A DNA stretch of 38,379 nucleotides from Anaerolineales bacterium (GCA_030018695.1 JASEHI010000003.1:35244-73622); one strand, 5' to 3'. Shown: positions 24,097-32,819, numbered from the stretch's first letter. Notes: generated by a model not told the origin, from the letters alone. A program made the numbers and translations.

Positions 24097-24474
24097 ATGA
24101 AAGCAAAATTTGAGTACGATTACGATCGTGAAACTGACCTTCTAGAAGTCTTCTTTGCGGATGTCGAAGCGAATGCTTCGGCCAGCCTGACACCCGACAT
24201 CGTCTTGCATTTCGACTCGAACACGTCGCGGGCGGCCAGCCTGATCCTCAACAACTTCTCGGCTTTGGTACAGCCCGATCAGTTCGGCCCGTGCACCTTT
24301 CGCGTTCAGGCCGAACGCTGGCCGTCGCATCTGCGTCCTATTGTTTGGCGCATTTTGACCAGTCCGCCGGTCAATGAATGGCTGGAGATCACATCTTACC
24401 GTCCGCCACGAGTGCGCCGTTCAATGCCACTGGCGACCGTGAAGCAAACGCACTTGGTAAGCCCGACCGCTTAA
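24097..24474 (+). CDS. DUF2283-like protein, putative antitoxin
   Basis: 125 aa. Begins KFEYDYDRETDLLEVFF, the DUF2283 pattern of a short beta-rich domain, then a C-terminal segment shared with the gene at 19569-19940. GAGGA five bases before ATG overlaps the stop of the upstream small gene, so the two are coupled. Candidate antitoxin of the preceding RNase-fold protein; no DNA-binding domain is visible. Confidence 0.68.
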   Translation: MKAKFEYDYDRETDLLEVFFADVEANASASLTPDIVLHFDSNTSRAASLILNNFSALVQPDQFGPCTFRVQAERWPSHLRPIVWRILTSPPVNEWLEITSYRPPRVRRSMPLATVKQTHLVSPTA

Positions 24475-24595
24475 TTCCAGCAAGAAGGTCATGCGCCGCG
24501 ACATTCGATCGGCGTAGCTGGGTCAATAGCTGGACGATACCTCATCGCTGGAAAAACACGATTCAACCGTGATATTGCCATTCAACCACAGGGGA

Positions 24596-24624
24596 TTGAC
24601 ACCACCCTCTTTCCGCATTATAAG
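24596..24624 (+). promoter_or_regulatory. Sigma-70-like promoter of the lytic transglycosylase
   Basis: TTGACA (24596-24601), exactly 17 bases, TATAAG (24619-24624), then 7 bases to ATG 24632. The best consensus promoter in the window; predicted transcription start is at or one base before the ATG. Confidence 0.75.
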
Positions 24625-24631
24625 GGCTAAC

Positions 24632-27076
24632 ATGAAGCCCAAAACTGCTCTGCTCAACCTGTGGCTGGCTTTCGCGCTGGCGGCCTGCAATCTGCCGGTC
24701 GCCTCTTCCGTTCCAACGGCCACGCCGTACGGGCAGGTCTCAGACCTGCCCCAACTCACGCCGAGCCTGACTCTCACGCCCGCGCCAACGAATACGCCCA
24801 CGCCGACGCCCATCCCAGCCGTGCGCATCGTCACCGGCGACCGTGCGCTCTTCAACGGCGATTACGTCCGCGCCCGCGCTGAGTACCAGATTGTAGCGGA
24901 CACCTCGCCAGATTCCGAGATCCGCGCCGCAGCGCTGTGGGGCTTGGGACGCGTCGAATACGAGGAGGGCAACTTCTCCTCAGCACTGGTTGCATTGCGC
25001 CGGTTGAGCGCAGACTACCCCAATTCGCAGTATGCCGCGAACGCCTTTTTCCTGCTCGGCGAAACATACGTAAAGCTGCAACGCTACGCAGAAGCCGCGC
25101 AGGCCTTTTCTTCCTACCTCAGCCTGCGCCCCGCTGTGATTGACGCCTACGCGCAGGAACGGCGCGGCGATGCCCTGCGCTCGGCCGGGGATTACCCGGC
25201 CGCCATCGCGGCTTACCAGGCCGCCCTGGCAGCCCCGCAGCTCGGCGATGCGCTTGCCTTGCAGATCAAACTGGCGCGGGCTTACGCCGCTTCCGGGGAC
25301 TCGACCACAGCTTTAGGTATGTACGACGAGATCGCCTCGAAAACGAACAACGATTCCGTCAAAGCTCAAATGGACCTCCTGGCCGGGCAGACGTATTTAT
25401 CGCTCGGTCAAAATAGCCTGGCCTACCAACGCTTCCTGCACAGCGTGGATAATTATCCGCTTTCTTACGATTCTTACTCCGCCCTGGTCGCCCTGGTGGA
25501 GGCCGGCATGCCAGTGAACGAATTCCAACGCGGCCTGGTGGATTACTTCGCCAAGCAATACGGCGTGGCCCTGGCTGCTTTTGATCGCTACATCGCCGCC
25601 AACCCGCAGAACGATGGCACAGTACACTTCTACCGCGCCAAGACTATGGACGAATTGGGTCTTTACGAGGAAGCGGTTGCCGAATACACACTTTTCATCA
25701 ATAATTATCCCGACAACCTCCACTGGCGGGCTGCCTGGGATGAAAAAGCCGGAACCCAGTGGTTTTTATTAAAACAATACGACTCTGCTGCGCAGACATA
25801 CCTGAACTTTGTGACAGCCAGGCCAGCCAGCCCCGACGCTCCGCGTTTTCTGTTGAATGCGGGGCGGATGCAGGAAATCGCCGGTCGCCTGGAAGAAGCC
25901 GCAAAAACCTGGCAGCGCACAGCTGATGAATATACGAATAGCGAATTGGTGCCGCAGGCGCTCTTCTGGGCCGGTATTGCCCGCTATCGCAACGGAGACC
26001 TGGACGGGGCGCTGGTCACCTTCCAGCGCAGCCTGATCCTGGCAAGCGCGGCTGAAGACCAGGCGCGCGCCTACTTCTGGATTGGCAAAACCCAGCAAAA
26101 GAGAGGCGACGCCGCCGCGGCGCAGACCGCCTGGCAGCAGGCCGCCGTTCTCGACCCGACCGGTTACTATAGTGAACGCGCCCGCGACACCTTGTTCGGC
26201 CAATCCATTTTCCAGCCACCGCCGGCTTACAACCTGACCTTCGACCTGGCCGCCGACCGCCGCCAAGCCGAGGCCTGGATGCGCATCCAATTCAACCTGC
26301 CCGCGGATACCGATCTTGGCAGCCCGGGCGCGCTCCTGCCGGTAGGCCTTCGGCAGGACCCGCGCATGCTGCGCGGCGCCGAATTGTGGAACCTGGGACT
26401 GTACGACGAAGCCCGCCTGGAATTTGAAGACCTGCGCAAAACCGTCGGCGAGAACCCGGCCGATAGTTATCGCCTGGCCAACTACCTGCTCGACCTGGGA
26501 CTGTACCGCAGCGCCATTTTCTCCGCCCGCCAGGTGCTCACCCTGGCCGGGATGGATACCGGCGTCAAAGCGTTGAGCGCGCCAAGTTATTTCAACCACC
26601 TCCGCTTTGGGGTGTATTACCAGGATTTGATCGTACCGGCCGCCCAGCAAAACGGGTTTGACCCCCTCTTTCTATTCAGCATTGTAAGGCAGGAAAGCCT
26701 GTTCGAAGGCTTTGTCCACTCCTCCGCCGGGGCGCGCGGCCTGATGCAGATCATGCCCGCCACCGGTCAAAGCATCGCCCAAAACATGGGCTGGCCGCTC
26801 GATTACACCGCAGACGACCTCTACCGGCCGCTGGTCAACGTCACGCTGGGCGCCGATTATCTGGCCTCCTGGCGCGATTATTTTGGCGGGGATTTATATG
26901 TCGCGCTGGCGGCTTACAACGCCGGCCCCGGCAACGCCGAAATCTGGAAGAATCTGGCCGGCGGCGACCCTGACCTGTTCGTGGAAATCGTCCGCTTCGA
27001 GGAAACGCGGAGATACATCCGCCATATCTACGAAAATTACATCATCTACCGGTCGCTGTATGGGACGGTGCCGTAG
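24632..27076 (+). CDS. Lipoprotein lytic transglycosylase (GH23) with TPR repeats
   Basis: 814 aa. Lipoprotein signal with lipobox LAAC (Cys19), a Pro/Thr linker (about 40-70), a long TPR solenoid (about 75-560; YbgF-like repeats such as YPNSQYAANAFFLLGETYVK) and a C-terminal SLT domain. The catalytic Glu is in IVRQESLFEG (E688), followed by SSAGARGLMQIMPAT and LAAYNAGPGNAE. Architecture matches Slt70-like enzymes that cleave the MurNAc-GlcNAc bond of peptidoglycan to give 1,6-anhydro ends, here anchored outside the membrane. ATG 24632 starts the signal peptide; the frame is open to 24569, upstream of the -10. A hairpin follows the stop. Confidence 0.92.
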   Translation: MKPKTALLNLWLAFALAACNLPVASSVPTATPYGQVSDLPQLTPSLTLTPAPTNTPTPTPIPAVRIVTGDRALFNGDYVRARAEYQIVADTSPDSEIRAAALWGLGRVEYEEGNFSSALVALRRLSADYPNSQYAANAFFLLGETYVKLQRYAEAAQAFSSYLSLRPAVIDAYAQERRGDALRSAGDYPAAIAAYQAALAAPQLGDALALQIKLARAYAASGDSTTALGMYDEIASKTNNDSVKAQMDLLAGQTYLSLGQNSLAYQRFLHSVDNYPLSYDSYSALVALVEAGMPVNEFQRGLVDYFAKQYGVALAAFDRYIAANPQNDGTVHFYRAKTMDELGLYEEAVAEYTLFINNYPDNLHWRAAWDEKAGTQWFLLKQYDSAAQTYLNFVTARPASPDAPRFLLNAGRMQEIAGRLEEAAKTWQRTADEYTNSELVPQALFWAGIARYRNGDLDGALVTFQRSLILASAAEDQARAYFWIGKTQQKRGDAAAAQTAWQQAAVLDPTGYYSERARDTLFGQSIFQPPPAYNLTFDLAADRRQAEAWMRIQFNLPADTDLGSPGALLPVGLRQDPRMLRGAELWNLGLYDEARLEFEDLRKTVGENPADSYRLANYLLDLGLYRSAIFSARQVLTLAGMDTGVKALSAPSYFNHLRFGVYYQDLIVPAAQQNGFDPLFLFSIVRQESLFEGFVHSSAGARGLMQIMPATGQSIAQNMGWPLDYTADDLYRPLVNVTLGADYLASWRDYFGGDLYVALAAYNAGPGNAEIWKNLAGGDPDLFVEIVRFEETRRYIRHIYENYIIYRSLYGTVP

Positions 27077-27091
27077 GCTGTCTCAACCAAT

Positions 27092-27126
27092 CAGAAACCC
27101 GGTTTCTCGAAGAAAACGGGTTTCTG
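27092..27126. terminator. Hairpin between the lytic transglycosylase and the MerR gene
   Basis: CAGAAACCCG (27092-27101) pairs with CGGGTTTCTG (27117-27126): a 10-bp stem with a 15-base loop, in which a further GTTTCTCGAAGAAAAC partial stem lies. The convergent position suits a terminator, though no T tract follows; it may instead be a dispersed repeat. Confidence 0.55.
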
Positions 27127-27211
27127 GTTTGCAGAACTAATCCGCCGAGGCGAACGTGACCAGGGTGGAAAGAAAGAACCTCCAAAGATTATTAACGCGC
27201 CGGGCTGCTCT

Positions 27212-27841
27212 TCATCGGTGATTGTTCTCAAATGCCTGATAGGTTTCAAGCAGCGAGAGCATGATCTGGTCGGTAAAGGCATGTACCTTGTGGAGCATCT
27301 CTCCCCAGGCCGCGCCGGAAGGGATGCGCGTCTCTTGATAGACGGCCATCATTGCCTGCAACAGGATATTGCGGAAAAAGATGAAGGCTTGCGTCGCTTC
27401 GATATGATTCAGTTTGCAGCGGCGGCCGAGCGAAGCATATTCGTAGCCGAAGGAACGCGCCTCGGCAATTGCCTCCTCGCCTTCGGATGCCAGGCAGTTC
27501 GCCAGCCCCTGCATCAAGCCTCGGCCGCTCTGCCTATATTGGAGGCGGGCTTCGTCGTCGAGTTTCTGGTACCAGGGCTGGGCCTCCAGGTGGCCTTCGC
27601 CGATCTGAAAGCGCATCCGTCCCAGTGCGTGCTGGACAACGCTCTCCGGTTCGATGGAGCGCGGCTGGCGGGCGGTCTTGGTCCACAACTCGACCTCGGA
27701 GCGACGGTAGCGGCGATGCTTCCCCTGCGTGCGATGGACGGGCAGCAGACCCTTGTCCGACCACAGGCGTACGGTGCTTGGATGCACGCCGAGCAGTTCA
27801 GCCGCCTGGCTGAGGTTGAGCCATTTTTCGTTTTCTGGCAT
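27212..27841 (-). CDS. MerR/excisionase-type HTH regulator with helical C-terminal domain
   Basis: 209 aa. HTH at 7-55 (WLNLSQAAELLGVHPSTVRLWSD, then GKHRRYRRSEVELW). The remainder (about 65-205) is all-helical, similar in feel to the RsbRD-N/globin-like helical domains, with no Cys cluster, so probably not a metal sensor. Coupled to the transporter gene: its ATG is two bases after that gene's stop, with GGAG nine bases upstream. A palindrome in the transporter promoter is its likely operator. Confidence 0.78.
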   Translation of the reverse strand: MPENEKWLNLSQAAELLGVHPSTVRLWSDKGLLPVHRTQGKHRRYRRSEVELWTKTARQPRSIEPESVVQHALGRMRFQIGEGHLEAQPWYQKLDDEARLQYRQSGRGLMQGLANCLASEGEEAIAEARSFGYEYASLGRRCKLNHIEATQAFIFFRNILLQAMMAVYQETRIPSGAAWGEMLHKVHAFTDQIMLSLLETYQAFENNHR

Positions 27842-27843
27842 GA

Positions 27844-29157
27844 TTAATTCTCCGCTGCCATTGCTGTCTCGAAAAAGGGCATCTGTTCAGCCTGACGCCG
27901 GAAAGCGGATGGGTCAATGCGGCGCAGCATGGAAATGGCGATCAACATCAGCCCGGCTTCGATCGCGAAGACGATCACATAACCCAATACGGAACTCTGG
28001 GTGAGTTGGGCGATGATGTCGCGGATTGCTCCACCCAGGACTGAACCGCTCAAGCGGGATAAGGCATTGGATACGCCCCAGGCCCCAATGAACAAGCCGA
28101 CGCTGGCGGAGGTGGTCATGTCCAGCATGAGGGAGAGGTTGGCGACCGTGGACAGGCCGGTGCCCAATCCGAGCAGGACGACGCCGGCATAAAACACCAG
28201 CGGAGCGGAGCATTCGTTGTCACTGGCAATGATCCCGCTGGAGGCGATCAGGACAAAACTAAGAAACGCGCCGATGTTGCCTGCCTGCGCAATTTTTCGC
28301 TTGGAGACGCGTCCTTCCAGTATGCCGCCAATTGACAAAGCAAACAACATGCAGCCTCCCCAGATGGAGGTGATGCGCGTGGTGGCCTGCACGCTTAAAC
28401 CAAAGGCTTCACCGGCGAAGGGTTCCAGCAGCACATCCTGGCCGAGCAGGGCGATCAGGAGCAGCCAGAGATAAACAAAGAAAATTCGCGCCTGGGGATT
28501 TCCCAGAATGGCTTGCGCCATCTGGCGCAGGCTGTAGTGTTCAGCGCGCGAGGTTTTCCCGGCTCTTTTTTCGAGACCGACCAGGCCGAGCAAGCCCAGG
28601 ATAAGCGCCATACCTCCCACGATTTGGAAGGCACGCTGCAAGGCCTCCGGCGTGTAGGGGTCAATCATCTGGGCCAGGCTGAGGGCGGTCAGGATGATGC
28701 CGACAATCATCATAAAAAACATGACCGCGATGGTGCGGCCGCGTCCCTTTTCGCCGGAGATTTCCGAAGCCAGCGCCAGGTAAGAGACGGCAGCGAAGTT
28801 AAAACCCATGCCCCAAACCCCGAATACCAGCACGCCGAGAGCCAGTCCATGCCACCAGTTTTGGGAAAATAGATAAGCGACCTGTGGCGAGAGGATCACG
28901 CCGCCGACACAAAACAGCAGGCCGAGCAGGATATACGGCGTGCGCCGCAACCCAAACAACGGGTGACGGTCGGAATACGATCCGATGGCCACCTGGATGG
29001 GGGAAAAGAGATAAGGCAGCGAGGCCAACACAGCTACCAGCGTCGCCGAAAGCGCCAGTTCTTTAATCATCACCCGGTTGAGGGTGCTGTTGATCGGCAC
29101 CAGTGTCATCGCGACGGCGGCATGGATCAGGCCGAGTTGCAGGCGTTTTAACAGCAT
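27844..29157 (-). CDS. BCD-family (PucC/LhaA-like) major facilitator transporter
   Basis: 437 aa, about 12 membrane helices. The start MLLKRLQLGLIHAAVAM and motifs LNRVMIKEL, GSYSDRHPLFGLRRTPYI, FNFAAVSYLALASEISGEKGRGRTIAVM (read in parts) and GLSTVANLSLMLDMT match the bacteriochlorophyll-delivery family of phototrophs. No photosynthesis gene is nearby, so the substrate here may be another tetrapyrrole or unrelated. ATG 29157 has AAGGAG seven bases upstream; an earlier in-frame start (29187) overlaps the -10 box. First gene of a two-gene operon with the MerR-type regulator. Confidence 0.85.
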   Translation of the reverse strand: MLLKRLQLGLIHAAVAMTLVPINSTLNRVMIKELALSATLVAVLASLPYLFSPIQVAIGSYSDRHPLFGLRRTPYILLGLLFCVGGVILSPQVAYLFSQNWWHGLALGVLVFGVWGMGFNFAAVSYLALASEISGEKGRGRTIAVMFFMMIVGIILTALSLAQMIDPYTPEALQRAFQIVGGMALILGLLGLVGLEKRAGKTSRAEHYSLRQMAQAILGNPQARIFFVYLWLLLIALLGQDVLLEPFAGEAFGLSVQATTRITSIWGGCMLFALSIGGILEGRVSKRKIAQAGNIGAFLSFVLIASSGIIASDNECSAPLVFYAGVVLLGLGTGLSTVANLSLMLDMTTSASVGLFIGAWGVSNALSRLSGSVLGGAIRDIIAQLTQSSVLGYVIVFAIEAGLMLIAISMLRRIDPSAFRRQAEQMPFFETAMAAEN

Positions 29158-29187
29158 AGGAATACTCCTTTTAGTGAAACGGAGCAA

Positions 29188-29215
29188 ATTTTACTGCCTG
29201 CCAGGCAGGTGTCAA
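29188..29215 (-). promoter_or_regulatory. Transporter-MerR operon promoter with 15-bp palindrome in the spacer
   Basis: Minus strand: TTGACA (29210-29215), 16-base spacer, TAAAAT (29188-29193). CTGCCTG-G-CAGGCAG (29194-29208) is a perfect dyad that fills 15 of the 16 spacer bases. This is the site where MerR-family proteins bind, between -35 and -10. Predicted start near 29181, leader about 24 bases. Confidence 0.7.
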
Positions 29216-29270
29216 TGTAGATTTATGGAGAATTTTACTAGAGTTGGATGAGAGAAGGATGAAAACGGGA

Positions 29271-30683
29271 TTACGCCACTTTTCTCCCCTTTGGCAGTTC
29301 CCTCTGAATCCCAAACGCCGCCTCCAAAGCCTGATGGAGCGAGCGCGCCTCGACAATCTCGATATCCTGCGGCCAGGGTTCGCCTTTGCGCAGACGTTTC
29401 GGCACAATCGCATTCTTGAAGCCGAGTTTCGCCGCTTCACGCAATCGCACCGGCATCTGCCCCGGCATGCGCAGTTCCCCGGCCAGGCCGATCTCGCCAA
29501 TCAGCACCGTATCGGCGCGGATGGGGGTGTCTTTCATCGAGGAGGCCACGGCTGCGGCAATCGTCAGATCCGCGGCGGGTTCGTCAATCTTGATCCCGCC
29601 GACCACGTTGACGAAGATGTCCTGCTCGACCAGGCGCAAATTCATCCGCCGCGTCAGCACGGCGGCGATCATCAACAGGCGATTGTAGTCCACGCCGTTG
29701 GGCGTGCGGCGTGCATTCCCAAACTGCGTCGGGCTGGTCAGTCCCTGCACCTCCACCAGCAGTGGACGGGTGCCTTCCATCGTCACCGCGATGGCTGACC
29801 CGGCCGCGTTGACCATCCGCTCGGCCAGGAAGGCCTCGGATGGATTGGTCACCTCGGCCAGGCCGCGCTCGACCATCTCGAAGACGCCCACCTCGGCGGT
29901 GGCCCCGAAGCGGTTCTTGACCGAGCGCAGCAGCCGGTAAGCTTGGAAGCGGTCGCCTTCGAGGTAAAGAACCGTGTCCACGATATGCTCCAGCACGCGC
30001 GGCCCGGCAATCGTCCCCTCTTTGGTGACGTGGCCGATGACGAAGACGGCCGGGCCGGAGGACTTGGCCAGTTCGCGCAGCCGGTTGGCCGATTCGCGCA
30101 CCTGCGAGACCGAGCCGGCCGCCGATTCCATCTCCGGCAGGTAGACGGTTTGGATGGAATCAACGATGAGAAGGTCGGGCTTGGTGGCCTGCACATGTTC
30201 GAAAATCGTATCCAGGTTTGTCTCGGTGACGAGGAACAGATTGGCTGGGGATTTTGACTCGCTCGTGATGCGCGCCGCCCGCATTTTTATCTGCCGCTCC
30301 GATTCTTCGCCGGACACGTACAGCACCCGCAGCCTGTTTGCCATTTCGAGGGCCACTTGCAGCATCAGCGTGGACTTGCCGATGCCCGGGTCGCCGCCGA
30401 CCAGCACGATCGAGCCGGGGACGATGCCGCCGCCCAGCACGCGCGCAAACTCACCGATGGGGATGGGAATCCGGTCTTCGGCCTCGCTGCTGACCTCGGA
30501 CAGCCGGCGCGGGGCGGAGCGTCCGCTCAAGCCGCGCGCCGCTCCTTTCGCGCGGATGGGTTCATCGGCGACAATTTCCTCGACCATCGAATTGAATTCG
30601 CCGCACTGCGGGCAGCGTCCCATAAAACCGGCGGAGACGCGTCCGCACTGCTGACAGACGTAACGGGTGTGGGATTTGGGCAT
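29271..30683 (-). CDS. radA: DNA repair protein RadA/Sms
   Basis: 470 aa, complete. N-terminal zinc finger C10-C13-C24-C27, RecA-like domain with Walker A GGDPGIGKST (96-105), Walker B LLIVDSIQ (171-178), the RadA-specific KNRFG motif (256-260), and a C-terminal Lon-like domain (from about 290) without the catalytic Ser-Lys. A hexameric helicase that processes branched recombination intermediates. Start ATG 30683 follows GAGAGGAA; a hairpin lies just upstream in the leader. Confidence 0.96.
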   Translation of the reverse strand: MPKSHTRYVCQQCGRVSAGFMGRCPQCGEFNSMVEEIVADEPIRAKGAARGLSGRSAPRRLSEVSSEAEDRIPIPIGEFARVLGGGIVPGSIVLVGGDPGIGKSTLMLQVALEMANRLRVLYVSGEESERQIKMRAARITSESKSPANLFLVTETNLDTIFEHVQATKPDLLIVDSIQTVYLPEMESAAGSVSQVRESANRLRELAKSSGPAVFVIGHVTKEGTIAGPRVLEHIVDTVLYLEGDRFQAYRLLRSVKNRFGATAEVGVFEMVERGLAEVTNPSEAFLAERMVNAAGSAIAVTMEGTRPLLVEVQGLTSPTQFGNARRTPNGVDYNRLLMIAAVLTRRMNLRLVEQDIFVNVVGGIKIDEPAADLTIAAAVASSMKDTPIRADTVLIGEIGLAGELRMPGQMPVRLREAAKLGFKNAIVPKRLRKGEPWPQDIEIVEARSLHQALEAAFGIQRELPKGRKVA

Positions 30684-30697
30684 ATTCTATTTCCTCT

Positions 30698-30743
30698 CCC
30701 ATTTCCGCGTAGAAAATGGGTGAACTCCAACATCCGAAGTATA
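30698..30743 (-). promoter_or_regulatory. radA leader hairpin and -10
   Basis: Minus-strand TATACT (30738-30743) is a possible -10. CCCATTT (30698-30704) and AAATGGG (30714-30720) form a 7-bp hairpin just upstream of the radA Shine-Dalgarno sequence. No clear -35. Confidence 0.4.
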
Positions 30744-30776
30744 CGATGGAATCCTTGTTCGGCGGAAATTATCCCA

Positions 30777-30785
30777 TGCTATAAT
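30777..30785 (+). promoter_or_regulatory. Extended -10 of the PIN module
   Basis: TGCTATAAT, identical to those at 12461-12469 (minus) and 19550-19558. Seven bases separate it from the PIN ATG. Confidence 0.6.
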
Positions 30786-30792
30786 CATATTG

Positions 30793-31266
30793 ATGAAACC
30801 AAAAGTCTATCTCGAAACGACAGTTGTTAGTTACTTCACGGCCAAACCGAGCCGCGACATCATCACTGCCGCCCACCAGCAAATTACTCAGGAGTGGTGG
30901 GAGAACCGTCGGGCAGACTTTGATCTTTTTATCTCCGAGCTTGTAGAGCAGGAAGCCAGTGCAGGAGATGAAGATGCAGTACAACGACGGTTGAAAGCGC
31001 TCGATGGTCTGCCTGCATTGCAGGTTAACCAAGCAGCTGTTGATTTAGCAAGGATTTTGGTAAACGAAAATGCGTTGCCAGAAAAGGCGACAGGTGATGC
31101 GCTCCACGTTGCCATTGCGACCATGAACGCCATGGACTACCTGATGACCTGGAACATGAGACATCTTGCCAACGCTACCATTCGAAATGCCATTACGATT
31201 ATTTGCCGGGCGCATGGTTATGAACCGCCGGTGATTTGCACACCGGAGGAACTGCTGGAGGTATAA
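30793..31266 (+). CDS. PIN domain protein (VapC-like putative RNase toxin)
   Basis: 157 aa. PIN-fold motifs: VYLETTVVSYF (5-15, acidic E8), ISELVEQE (48-54), and GDALHVAIATMNAMDYLMTWN (in parts, 101-121, D102 and D115). The acidic cluster for metal-dependent RNA cleavage appears complete. Followed two bases after its stop by a small gene, a candidate antitoxin in toxin-first order. No Shine-Dalgarno sequence; predicted leaderless from ATG 30793 (a TTG lies one codon upstream). Confidence 0.82.
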   Translation: MKPKVYLETTVVSYFTAKPSRDIITAAHQQITQEWWENRRADFDLFISELVEQEASAGDEDAVQRRLKALDGLPALQVNQAAVDLARILVNENALPEKATGDALHVAIATMNAMDYLMTWNMRHLANATIRNAITIICRAHGYEPPVICTPEELLEV

Positions 31267-31268
31267 CA

Positions 31269-31466
31269 ATGTGGAAAGATGAAATCGTTGAAGAAGTTCG
31301 ACGCCACCGCGATGCTTACGCGGCGCGGTTTAATTACGATCTAGATGCCATTTATCGCGATCTGAAAGCCAAAGAGCGGAAGAGCAAACGCAAATTGGTC
31401 TCGTTCTCTCCAAGACAGCCAATAAAGCCTGTCCTGCCAAAGGTGAGCAAAACTGTGGACGTTTAA
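31269..31466 (+). CDS. Small charged protein, candidate antitoxin of the PIN protein
   Basis: 65 aa, helical and charged (WKDEIVEEVRRHRDAYAARF at the start), with a basic tail (KAKERKSKRKL). No RHH, AbrB or Phd motif is obvious. GGAGG seven bases before the ATG lies inside the end of the PIN gene, so the two are coupled. Assignment as antitoxin rests on position only. Confidence 0.65.
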   Translation: MWKDEIVEEVRRHRDAYAARFNYDLDAIYRDLKAKERKSKRKLVSFSPRQPIKPVLPKVSKTVDV

Positions 31467-31552
31467 CCGCGCCCGCCAATGAAAGCAGCAAATCCATGTA
31501 TACAAAGAATCCTGAGCTAAAATTGTCGTCTGCGTAAAATGAAGGCTACCTA

Positions 31553-32806
31553 TTAACCTGTAACCACCGTCCACGGAATGGCCAGGATTTTCTCGTCCAG
31601 GCGGCGGATTTCACACCCGCCATGCACCAGCAAGCCACCCGACGCGTTTGGGTATTCGGACAGGAAAGCACGCAGTCCAGCCGCATCGCCATAGCCGGGA
31701 TTGTCGCTGCGTTTGACCTCGATTGCCAGCAAACGCCGCCCGTGTTCGAGGACGAAGTCCACTTCAACGCCCGTCTGTGTGCGCCAGAAGTAGAGACGCC
31801 CCGCCGGGGTCATCAGGCGGGTCAGCACACGCAGGTGATGATAAATCAGGGTTTCGAAGAACGTCCCGAATTCACGTGATTTCCCTAAATCACCCTCTTC
31901 AAAATAGCCCGAAAGGAAAATCGCCAGTCCGGCGTCATTCCAAAATGCCTTCGGTGATTTTAGCAGCCGGGTGGTATGGCTGGTAGTGTAGGCTGGCAGA
32001 CGTTCAAACAGGTGGGTGGTTTCAAGGATATTCAAATAGCGATGGGCTGTGGGCTGGGAAAGTTGTGCGTCGCGCGCCAGTTCCGATTGATTGAGCAATT
32101 GACCGGAGCGCAATGCGACGAATTGCATCAACCGCCGGAAATCCAGCAAGGCGTCAATTTGCGAGACCTGGCGCAGGTCGCGTTCCAGATAAGTGGCGAC
32201 ATAGCCATCCCACCAGCGCGTCCAAGCTTGCGGCGAGGTCAACGTCAGCAGGGCGGGCATCAGGCCGCGCAGCATCACCGGCGCGGGGTCCGGTAAGGGT
32301 TCGGGTAAAATGGATTCAGGCAGCCAATCGCCGGATAAGGCACGGGTGAGAATATCCGGTTGAGCCGTCTGATGGGTTTCCCCCAGCGTCATCGGGTCGA
32401 GCACAAAATAGACCGCTCGTCCGGCCAGACTTTCGTTGACCTGGCGCATCAACAGCAGGTTGGCCGATCCGGAGAGGATAAAGCGATAGCGTCCGGGATG
32501 GCGGTCTACGGCCTGCTTGATTGCGGGCAGGAGTTCGGGGGCTTTTTGGACTTCGTCGAGCACGACGCGGTCGGCGCCGGCCCACAAGGCTGCGGGGTTC
32601 TGGCGCGCCTGGCGCAGGGTGTCGAAATCGTCCATGCTCAGGAAGCGCCAGTCGCGGAAAGGCTCGGCGTTCAGCAACAACGTGCTCTTGCCAACCTGCC
32701 GCGCGCCGGTCAGGACGACCACCGCATGGTCGCGGCTGGCATCCTGGAGGGCAGGCGTAATCCAGCGAGGGTAGTATGTTCCCGGGCGTGAATAATAATT
32801 ATTCAT
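31553..32806 (-). CDS. AAA_14/DUF4143 ATPase
   Basis: 417 aa. AAA_14 domain with Walker A LTGARQVGKST (32-42) and Walker B VVLDEVQKAP (81-90), sensor ILSGSANLLL, then a DUF4143 C-terminal domain (about 200-370) with an HTH-like stretch and a nuclease-like FWRTQTGVEVDFVLE ... LLAIEVKRS pattern (acidic residues and EVK, as in PD-(D/E)XK folds). Common accessory-genome ATPase of unknown role. Its start codon is embedded in a triple TGAATAAT repeat. No Shine-Dalgarno sequence for ATG 32806; an upstream TTG/GTG extension is unlikely. Confidence 0.83.
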   Translation of the reverse strand: MNNYYSRPGTYYPRWITPALQDASRDHAVVVLTGARQVGKSTLLLNAEPFRDWRFLSMDDFDTLRQARQNPAALWAGADRVVLDEVQKAPELLPAIKQAVDRHPGRYRFILSGSANLLLMRQVNESLAGRAVYFVLDPMTLGETHQTAQPDILTRALSGDWLPESILPEPLPDPAPVMLRGLMPALLTLTSPQAWTRWWDGYVATYLERDLRQVSQIDALLDFRRLMQFVALRSGQLLNQSELARDAQLSQPTAHRYLNILETTHLFERLPAYTTSHTTRLLKSPKAFWNDAGLAIFLSGYFEEGDLGKSREFGTFFETLIYHHLRVLTRLMTPAGRLYFWRTQTGVEVDFVLEHGRRLLAIEVKRSDNPGYGDAAGLRAFLSEYPNASGGLLVHGGCEIRRLDEKILAIPWTVVTG

Positions 32807-32819
32807 GACGTGAATAATA
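32787..32819. promoter_or_regulatory. Triple TGAATAAT repeat over the ATPase start codon
   Basis: CGTGAATAATA occurs as a direct repeat at 32787-32797 and 32809-32819, with the inverted ATTATTCA at 32798-32805 between. The ATPase ATG is at 32804-32806. A possible operator for autoregulation. Confidence 0.45.
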
